Shown piece after piece: positions 1 through 4,252 of a stretch of DNA of 5,366 bases. Under the pieces are notes generated by a model. It was not told the DNA's origin. It saw nothing but the letters and a program-made list of their open reading frames with translations, and made no database searches. A program made the translations under genes and the position numbers. This DNA comes from Holophagae bacterium (GTDB lineage Bacteria > Acidobacteriota > Thermoanaerobaculia > Thermoanaerobaculales > Sulfomarinibacteraceae), in assembly GCA_030609785.1 (NCBI GenBank), contig JAUWTC010000221.1:1-5366 (forward strand), given 5' to 3'. The first letter of the stretch is position 1, and each line of letters starts with the position of its first letter.

Positions 1-2
1 CC

Positions 3-671
3 GACAGCACGGAGGATTGGGGCCCCGTTGAGGAGGGTCTGAATTTCGGCTATCGCCTCTCCCACGCGATGACAAAGGAGATGCGTCGGATGAGAGATGA
101 AGGTCTGACGGACGCGACGAACGAGGTGCAGGACGCCAGGCGCCGCCTGACCTCGTTCATCGACGAGGTCGAGCAGGCCGATAGAGGTGGGAAGACCGAG
201 CCGGAGGACACCCCGGATCACGGGCGCTTTGTCTACCAGTGGAACTCGACGGGTTCCAGCTCCGACACGGCCCGCAGCCCCGTCGAGGTCTCCAGAAGGC
301 GTGACTCTTCCGCCGCGGCCCAGCGTGGGGCTGGGCTCAAACGTCTTGCGTTGGCAGTTCTTGTCGTTATTTTCGGGTTGATCCTCTCCCAACTTTGGCT
401 GAACCGATACCGTCAACTGCAGGATTTCTCAACCGAGGACTTCCCCGGAGTTCCGGGGATCGAACAGGTCATCAACCGGTCACCGGTCCTCCTGATCATC
501 GTTTCCGAAGAGCAATGGGCCACCAAAGACCGGCCTGAAAAAGAAGAACTCATTGACTCGGTTCGAAAAATCATTGAACCAGCCGGCTATAAGCGAGTCG
601 AGTTCCGTTCCACGATTTCCCCCGACCTTGCCTCCTGGAACAGCGGCGACAGAATCGTAATCTCCAAATAG
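3..671 (+). CDS. Single-pass membrane protein of unknown function, 5'-truncated by the window edge
   Basis: I do not recognise this protein. The frame is open from the first full codon (position 3) to TAG at 669-671, and the 22 codons before the first in-window ATG (69) mostly end in G or C like the codons after it, so the gene probably begins upstream. Numbering from ATG 69: residues 1-40 are charged and probably helical, 41-88 are a polar, low-complexity linker, and 91-111 are a hydrophobic transmembrane segment preceded by Lys-Arg. Residues 112-200 form a small domain with a beta-like stretch (PVLLIIVSEEQW) and a Glu/Lys-rich helix, ending IVISK. By the positive-inside rule the N-terminal part would be cytoplasmic and the last ~90 residues external. 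An alternative start is ATG 90, with AAGGAG at 75-80 and 9-nt spacing, which would give a protein of 193 residues. It converges with the methyltransferase gene. Coding status is likely; function is unknown. Confidence 0.7.
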   Translation, partial: DSTEDWGPVEEGLNFGYRLSHAMTKEMRRMRDEGLTDATNEVQDARRRLTSFIDEVEQADRGGKTEPEDTPDHGRFVYQWNSTGSSSDTARSPVEVSRRRDSSAAAQRGAGLKRLALAVLVVIFGLILSQLWLNRYRQLQDFSTEDFPGVPGIEQVINRSPVLLIIVSEEQWATKDRPEKEELIDSVRKIIEPAGYKRVEFRSTISPDLASWNSGDRIVISK

Positions 672-694
672 ACCATATCCACTGGAGTCTATTT
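666..694. other. Inverted repeat over the stop codon of the membrane-protein gene
   Basis: AAATAGAC (666-673) and GTCTATTT (687-694) form a perfect 8-bp stem with a 13-nt loop, and the TAG stop lies in the left arm. The stem is AT-rich and is not followed by a T-run, so it is at best a weak terminator. It may simply protect the 3' end of the message. Confidence 0.4.
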
Positions 695-739
695 CGTGGG
701 CATGGTCTTAGCAGCGTGCAATATTCCTGGCGTCACAAT

Positions 740-757
740 GCGGGGCGGGAGCCCCGC
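740..757. repeat. GC-rich hairpin in the convergent spacer
   Basis: GCGGGGC (740-746), a GGGA loop, and GCCCCGC (751-757) make a very stable 7-bp hairpin between the converging genes. No T-run follows on either strand, so it is not a standard intrinsic terminator. It could still stop or protect transcripts coming from either side, or be a dispersed palindromic repeat. Confidence 0.5.
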
Positions 758-796
758 GCTCCTCAAGCGCAGTTCCAGCAGTTCATCTGGCTTCTC

Positions 797-826
797 TTTT
801 TGTGCCTTTTTGTGCCTTTTTGTGGC
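797..826. repeat. Three tandem 10-bp units, TTTTTGTGCC
   Basis: Two exact copies of TTTTTGTGCC (797-806, 807-816) are followed by TTTTTGTGGC (817-826). On the minus strand they read as A-rich CACAAAAAGG-type units. The array begins directly at the methyltransferase stop codon (826-828) and is followed on the + strand by related pieces such as CTTCGTGGCA (838-847). The 10-bp period is close to one DNA helical turn, so the T-tracts would fall on one face of the helix. Confidence 0.75.
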
Positions 827-1962
827 TATCTTCCCCTCTTCGTGGCATTTTCCTCTGAGTTTTGCATGCACCTGAGCTGAGAGCTGAGAGCTGCCAAGCG
901 GCCCCGACCCTGAATCAGCATCTTGAGGTCCGATCCCATACCCTCGGGATCGAGAAGACGCTTGATTTCCTGGCGTTCCCGAATGGTCCGCGCGTTCATC
1001 GGCGCCTCCATGCCGAGATCGAAAGCCTCGGCGACCTCGGCCAAGCCTGCCCTGATCAGAAACTCGGCCAGTGGCCATAGACCGATCTCATGCCACCCCC
1101 CCTCCCGGGCGACCATGCGGATGTCGTCCCAGTTGACGTGGGCGGTAATGTCCTGCTCCCCCGGACTCTCGAGGGGATCCCTGGAAAGTTGATGCCGGTG
1201 AAAGCAAGCCAGCGAGCCCTGACCGCGGCCACGAGCGTCGTAGAGCCTTCGGGCCTCGTACCCGTAGTCCAGGATCAGCACCAAGGCATCATCACCGGCC
1301 CATTGAAGGTGTCGCCCATGAACGTCCTGCGCGCTCAGGCATGCTTCGGCAACTTGCCCCGGGTCCAGCTTGACTCGATGTTCGGAGAAATACCCCGCGA
1401 CATTTTCTCGCGCAGGCCGCTGCTTCCAGCCCAGTGAACCGTCAACCACAGCAACCCAGAGTTCGTTCAGCTCGTCGTTACCGGCGATGACCCGCTCGAC
1501 CGGGAGGGCATCGTACAACTCAGAAGCGTGGACCACGACCGGCCCGGAAGGTTGCTTGGCCTCCCAGAGATCGGTGACCACATCGGCTGTTCCCTGTAAC
1601 CGCCGAGCCAGACGCCCCCGCATCGCAGGAGAACGCTCGACCGCCACACGCCTGATCAGGACATCCGCGCCGCGCTCACCGAGAGCCTCCGACACGCCGG
1701 CCAAGAGGCTGCCGTCACCGGCGGCAAGATCGACAAACGTCACCGGGCCCGTCCCACCGGCCAGCCGTGTCAAAAATCCCGCAAGAACTCTGGCGTACCA
1801 GAGGGAGGCTGTGGGGGCCGTCAAAAAGTCACCGCGCCTCCCATACCGTGGCTCCGATCCACTGTAATAGCCGTGGTCAGGATCATAGAGGGCCAGTTCC
1901 ATGAATTCAGCAAAACTGACCTCACCGCCACGGTCCTCGATGATCCTTTCGATCCAGCCCAT
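826..1962 (-). CDS. MidA/NDUFAF7-family class I SAM-dependent methyltransferase (COG1565/DUF185)
   Basis: Mitochondrial NDUFAF7 (MidA) methylates an arginine of complex I subunit NDUFS2; the substrate of the bacterial homologues is not settled, so only 'cytoplasmic protein methyltransferase' is safe. Family signatures occur in order over 378 residues: FMELALYDPDHGYYS (20-34), GDFLTAP (44-50), SAM-binding motif I VDLAAGDGSLLAGV (77-90, Asp-x-x-Ala-Gly-x-Gly type), ASELYDALPVERV (146-158), LDYGY (231-235), a His-containing GSLACFHRHQ (249-258), and PGEQDITAHVNW (267-278). The usual family C-terminus, LIQGRG, ends at residue 354. The following 24 residues are encoded by repeat-like DNA and are probably not part of the fold. 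ATG at 1962 puts the conserved N-terminal segment at the usual distance. The few bases before it (GGGG abutting the ATG) do not form a properly spaced Shine-Dalgarno site. It diverges from rimP and converges with the membrane-protein gene, so it appears monocistronic. Confidence 0.92.
   Translation of the reverse strand: MGWIERIIEDRGGEVSFAEFMELALYDPDHGYYSGSEPRYGRRGDFLTAPTASLWYARVLAGFLTRLAGGTGPVTFVDLAAGDGSLLAGVSEALGERGADVLIRRVAVERSPAMRGRLARRLQGTADVVTDLWEAKQPSGPVVVHASELYDALPVERVIAGNDELNELWVAVVDGSLGWKQRPARENVAGYFSEHRVKLDPGQVAEACLSAQDVHGRHLQWAGDDALVLILDYGYEARRLYDARGRGQGSLACFHRHQLSRDPLESPGEQDITAHVNWDDIRMVAREGGWHEIGLWPLAEFLIRAGLAEVAEAFDLGMEAPMNARTIRERQEIKRLLDPEGMGSDLKMLIQGRGRLAALSSQLRCMQNSEENATKRGR
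875..893. repeat. 7-bp tandem repeat AGCTGAG, about 2.7 copies, inside the methyltransferase 3' end
   Basis: AGCTGAG (875-881), AGCTGAG (882-888) and the partial AGCTG (889-893) are in perfect tandem. The array lies inside the last 24 codons of the minus-strand methyltransferase gene. Because 7 is not a multiple of 3, it is read in successive frames and gives a non-repetitive peptide (AALSSQL). Similar short 7-bp tracts normally sit between genes. Confidence 0.65.
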
Positions 1963-1968
1963 CCCCGG

Positions 1969-1999
1969 ATTGTACGCAACCCGGCGGAATCGGACGCAA
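1969..1999 (-). promoter_or_regulatory. Candidate promoter of the methyltransferase gene
   Basis: On the minus strand, TTGCGT (+ strand 1994-1999) and TACAAT (+ strand 1969-1974) resemble sigma70 -35 and -10 boxes, but the spacer is 19 bp, longer than ideal. TACAAT ends six bases before the ATG, so the start point would fall on or next to the initiation codon and the mRNA would be leaderless or nearly so. The -35-like box lies in the apical part of the palindrome at 1979-2025. Sequence resemblance only. Confidence 0.35.
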
Positions 2000-2025
2000 A
2001 AAGCGCCCGACCGGCTCCGCCGGGT
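1979..2025. repeat. Long imperfect palindrome between midA-like gene and heptad array
   Basis: ACCCGGCGGA (1979-1988) and TCCGCCGGGT (2016-2025) form a perfect 10-bp stem. Inside, TCGG (1990-1993) pairs with CCGA (2007-2010) and CGC (1995-1997) with GCG (2003-2005) around an AAAAA loop, giving about 17 pairs in a 47-nt hairpin. It covers the likely upstream promoter region of the methyltransferase and touches the heptad array that starts at 2024. It resembles a REP-like palindrome in size and GC content, or it could be an operator. Confidence 0.55.
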
Positions 2026-2058
2026 AGGGACTAGGGGTCAGGGATTAGGGATCAGGGG
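2024..2058 (+). repeat. Five 7-bp units NYAGGGR; G-quadruplex candidate
   Basis: GTAGGGA, CTAGGGG, TCAGGGA, TTAGGGA and TCAGGGG follow without a gap. With GGG at 2022-2024 there are six G-runs of three or four separated by loops of 2-4 bases, which satisfies the standard G-quadruplex pattern on the + strand. An array of the complementary type lies at 2142-2169, facing this one. Confidence 0.8.
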
Positions 2059-2076
2059 CTCTCAGGTTCTGGGGTT

Positions 2077-2121
2077 GAGATCTGAGTTTTCCCCCAGTTA
2101 TCCACTCTGCCCCAAGATCTC
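2077..2121. repeat. Inner inverted repeat GAGATCT / AGATCTC
   Basis: GAGATCT (2077-2083) and AGATCTC (2115-2121) are perfect 7-bp inverted copies separated by 31 bases. They lie symmetrically inside the two facing heptad arrays and enclose the DnaA-box-like site. The arms are short enough that chance is possible; their nesting is what makes them worth recording. Confidence 0.4.
2098..2106 (+). promoter_or_regulatory. Single DnaA-box-like site
   Basis: TTATCCACT matches the DnaA box consensus TTATCCACA at 8 of 9 positions and follows a TTTTCCCCC stretch. I see no second box nearby, no AT-rich unwinding element and no dnaA or dnaN gene, so this is not an origin. It could be a regulatory or titration site, or chance. 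Confidence 0.35.
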
Positions 2122-2141
2122 GGGAGGGCCGAGCGGGCGAC

Positions 2142-2169
2142 CCCTAAACCCTAAATCCTAAATCCTAAC
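2142..2169 (-). repeat. Four 7-bp units CCCTAAA/TCCTAAM, facing the first heptad array
   Basis: CCCTAAA (2142-2148), CCCTAAA (2149-2155), TCCTAAA (2156-2162) and TCCTAAC (2163-2169) are in exact tandem. Read on the minus strand they are TTTAGGG-like, the same family as the units at 2024-2058, so the two arrays form an imperfect inverted repeat around about 83 bases. Only three G-runs reach three bases here, so its quadruplex potential is weaker. Confidence 0.75.
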
Positions 2170-2209
2170 CCCTTGCTCCTGCGAGCTTGCTCTATCACTG
2201 CCTCTCCAG

Positions 2210-2238
2210 TTGCCGTGAGGCCTGCATTGTGCTATACC
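2210..2238 (+). promoter_or_regulatory. Sigma70-like promoter of the rimP-nusA-infB operon
   Basis: TTGCCG (2210-2215) and TATACC (2233-2238) are separated by an ideal 17-bp spacer, and TG at 2230-2231 gives an extended -10 (TGCTATACC). The predicted start is near 2245, giving a leader of about 74 nt before rimP. It is the best promoter match I found in the divergent spacer. Confidence 0.6.
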
Positions 2239-2262
2239 TTCCCGTCTGCTTTCGTAAGGAAG

Positions 2263-2287
2263 GTGGGCCCTCGGCCCACTTTTTTTT
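2263..2287 (+). terminator. Intrinsic terminator in the rimP leader (probable attenuator)
   Basis: GTGGGCC (2263-2269), loop CTC, GGCCCAC (2273-2279) form a perfect 7-bp stem directly followed by eight T (2280-2287); A2260, A2261 and G2262 can extend the stem into the T-run. This is textbook form on the + strand only. No + strand gene ends upstream of it, because the neighbour is divergent. It therefore sits inside the operon leader, 31 bases before the rimP ATG, and would release an RNA of about 40 nt. Confidence 0.75.
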
Positions 2288-2318
2288 ACGACAGAAGAAA
2301 GGCTTTTGATTCAAGAAG

Positions 2319-2807
2319 ATGTCGTTAAACGCTGCCATTACCGAACAATTGCGGAGCCTCGTCGCAAGCGAGGGGCTGGGCCTTGTCTCCACCGAATTGA
2401 TGGGGTCAGGCCCAAAATCTATTCTTCGCTTGGTAGTAGATGGTCCCGACGGCGTCACCCTTGATCAGTGTGCAGCGATTTCCCACCAGGCATCGGCCCT
2501 GCTGGACGTCGAGGACCCTCTGGTCCATGGATACACCTTGGAGGTCTCATCCCCGGGACTGGACCGCAAATTGTACTCGGAAGAAGATTTTAAACGTTTT
2601 TCCGGACACCCGATCAATGTCCGAATGGCGCCCTCCTTCCGGCAGCACCGCACGGTGGCCGGAGAGTTGGTGGGGCTCGAGGACGGCGTCGTCAGCATCA
2701 CCACCGATGCGGGCGATCGGGTTGACCTCCCGTTTGACGATATCTTCGAGGCACGCCTCGAGATCGATTGGGACCAGATGTTGAAGAAAAGGAAGAGCAG
2801 TCGATGA
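2319..2807 (+). CDS. rimP: Ribosome maturation factor RimP
   Basis: RimP binds the 30S subunit late in assembly and helps complete it. The 162-residue product is close to the family's usual ~150. The N-terminal alpha/beta domain (about 1-85) contains VTLDQCAAISHQ (46-57) and the signature YTLEVSSPGLDRKL (72-85). The C-terminal SH3-like barrel (about 86-152) runs from FSGHPINVRM through DLPFDDIFEARLEID, and a basic tail KKRKSSR ends the protein. An in-frame TGA at 2307 leaves ATG 2319 as the only full-length start. Its Shine-Dalgarno site is poor: GAAAGG (2297-2302) lies 16 nt away and AAGAAG abuts the ATG, so translation may be weak or depend on leader folding. It is first in the operon and its TGA overlaps the nusA start by 4 bp (ATGA). 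Confidence 0.96.
   Translation: MSLNAAITEQLRSLVASEGLGLVSTELMGSGPKSILRLVVDGPDGVTLDQCAAISHQASALLDVEDPLVHGYTLEVSSPGLDRKLYSEEDFKRFSGHPINVRMAPSFRQHRTVAGELVGLEDGVVSITTDAGDRVDLPFDDIFEARLEIDWDQMLKKRKSSR
2789..2795 (+). promoter_or_regulatory. Ribosome binding site that fixes the nusA start
   Basis: AAGGAAG lies 8 nt before ATG 2804, inside the last codons of rimP. This favours ATG 2804 over the in-frame TTG at 2768, which would add 12 residues not expected before the conserved NusA beginning. Confidence 0.65.
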
Positions 2808-4252
2808 AGCTGGATATCAAGAACCTCGTCAATCAAATGGCGGCAGAACGCGACATCGAGCCACAGATTTTGACCGATGCCGTGGCCGAGGCCATTGCCT
2901 CTGCGGCACGGAAACACTACAAGCAGCCTGCGGTCCACACCGAGGTTGATCCCGAGACCGGAGAGGTCTTTTGCTGGGCCGTGCGCTCCGTGGTCGAACC
3001 GACCGAAGAGGCTCCCCTCGAGGCCGGCGAAATGACACTGGCCGAAGCTCAGGCGATCGTTCCCGACGCCGAGCTTGGAGACGAGATCAAAATCGAGATG
3101 CTGGACACCGACCAGTTGGGGCGTATCGCCGCCCAATCGGCCAGGCAGGTTCTCTTCCAACGGGTTCGGGAAGCCGAGCGCGCGGTAGTCTTTCGGAACT
3201 ACTCCGGCCGCGTCGGAGAAATGATCAACGGCATTGTCAAACGGATCGACCGCGGGGCGGTGATTGTCGAGTTGGGCGACACGGAGGGCATCATTCCCCG
3301 TGGCCATCAGGTCCGGCAGGAGCGATACAGCTCGGGTGACCGAATCCGGTCGGTCGTCGTCGAGGTCACGATGGACGCCGCGAGGCCTCAGGTTGTCATG
3401 TCCCGCACAGACCCTCGGTTGTTGATCAAGCTCCTCGAGATGGAAGTCCCTGAGATCTATGACGGCACCGTCATCGTCAAGGAGTGTGTCCGAGAGCCGG
3501 GCGAGAGGGCCAAAGTCGCAGTATTTTCCAAGGATCGGGACATCGACCCGGTCGGCGCCTGTGTTGGGCTCAAGGGATCCCGAGTCCAGTCGATCACCCG
3601 AGAACTCAAAGGTGAAAAAATCGACATCATTCCGTGGAACTCGGACCTGGTGACTTTTGCTCAAAACGCCCTGGCTCCAGCCAAGATCAACCGCGTTGCG
3701 GTTCGCGAAGAGCCTATCCAGGTCCCGGTCTTCGACGAAGAAGGCAACCAATTGGTCAACGAAGAGGGAGAACCCCTGACCGAAGAGGGCAAGGAAGTCG
3801 TCCTGGACGTCATCGTCGGAACCGAACAGCTTTCTTTGACCATCGGTCGCCGAGGGCAGAACGTCCGGTTGGCGTCTCGACTGCTTGAAAGCCGGATTGA
3901 GATCAAGAGCGAAGAGGCGGTCAAGGATGAACTTGCTTCGGCCCTTGCTTCGATGCTCCGCGAAATGGAGGGCATCGATGACGTCGTCGAGCCCGAAGGC
4001 CCCGAAGCGACCGAGGACCTGGACTACGATCTGATGATCCCCCTCGAAGAGATGGAGATGATCTCCGAACGGCTGCGGGAACGTCTGGAGAGCCACGCGA
4101 TCCACACAGCTCAGGATGTCCTCAGCCGAACCCCGGACGAATTGGCCACAATCCCGGGGATCGGGCCCGTCACCGCACAGCGGCTCCAGGATATGGTTCA
4201 ACAGGCAGTCGATGAAGCTCGAGCCGAGACCGCCGAGGCGGAGGGAGAATAA
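2804..4252 (+). CDS. nusA: Transcription termination/antitermination factor NusA
   Basis: NusA binds elongating RNA polymerase and nascent RNA, promotes hairpin pausing and intrinsic termination, and joins antitermination complexes. From ATG 2804 the protein has 482 residues (E. coli NusA has 495). Domains in order: polymerase-binding N-terminal domain about 1-133; S1 domain about 136-198 (GEMINGIVKRIDRGAVIVELG, IIPRGHQV); KH1 about 203-285 with the loop GACVGLKGSRV (251-261); KH2 ending near 370 with TIGRRGQNVRLAS (346-358). After an acidic linker comes one helix-hairpin-helix C-terminal domain with IPGIGPVTAQRL (450-461) and an Ala/Glu-rich tail. Two features stand out: an acidic insertion of about 30 residues ahead of the KH2 core (about 302-333), and room for only one C-terminal repeat where E. 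coli has two. It overlaps rimP by 4 bp and infB by 1 bp, suggesting coupled translation. No ylxR or L7Ae-like gene lies between it and infB. Confidence 0.97.
   Translation: MKLDIKNLVNQMAAERDIEPQILTDAVAEAIASAARKHYKQPAVHTEVDPETGEVFCWAVRSVVEPTEEAPLEAGEMTLAEAQAIVPDAELGDEIKIEMLDTDQLGRIAAQSARQVLFQRVREAERAVVFRNYSGRVGEMINGIVKRIDRGAVIVELGDTEGIIPRGHQVRQERYSSGDRIRSVVVEVTMDAARPQVVMSRTDPRLLIKLLEMEVPEIYDGTVIVKECVREPGERAKVAVFSKDRDIDPVGACVGLKGSRVQSITRELKGEKIDIIPWNSDLVTFAQNALAPAKINRVAVREEPIQVPVFDEEGNQLVNEEGEPLTEEGKEVVLDVIVGTEQLSLTIGRRGQNVRLASRLLESRIEIKSEEAVKDELASALASMLREMEGIDDVVEPEGPEATEDLDYDLMIPLEEMEMISERLRERLESHAIHTAQDVLSRTPDELATIPGIGPVTAQRLQDMVQQAVDEARAETAEAEGE

Noticed and set aside
797..893. CRISPR array
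   Set aside because: The units are 7 or 10 bp, directly abutting, with no spacers and no cas genes nearby.
689..1078. Minus-strand open frame with a Lys/His-rich HEEGKIATKRHKKAQKEK stretch
   Set aside because: It overlaps the methyltransferase gene in another frame, and the Lys/His-rich part is only the translation of the 10-bp repeat array.
2022..2172. Telomere or replication origin
   Set aside because: TTTAGGG-like units are too few and are internal, flanked by genes on both sides. A single DnaA-like box without an AT-rich region or dnaA/dnaN neighbours does not make an origin.
1963..2318. tRNA, riboswitch or small protein in the divergent spacer
   Set aside because: I found no cloverleaf, no TTC-containing T-loop and no recognisable riboswitch core. 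The small frames there run through repeats and lack ribosome sites.
2768..2803. TTG at 2768 as an upstream start for NusA
   Set aside because: ATG 2804 has a better-spaced AAGGAAG site, overlaps the rimP stop in typical ATGA form and begins at the conserved NusA N-terminus.
2465..4201. Very long open frame on the minus strand opposite nusA
   Set aside because: It is antisense to clear RimP/NusA coding sequence and its product has no recognisable domain. Long antisense frames are expected in GC-rich DNA with biased third positions.
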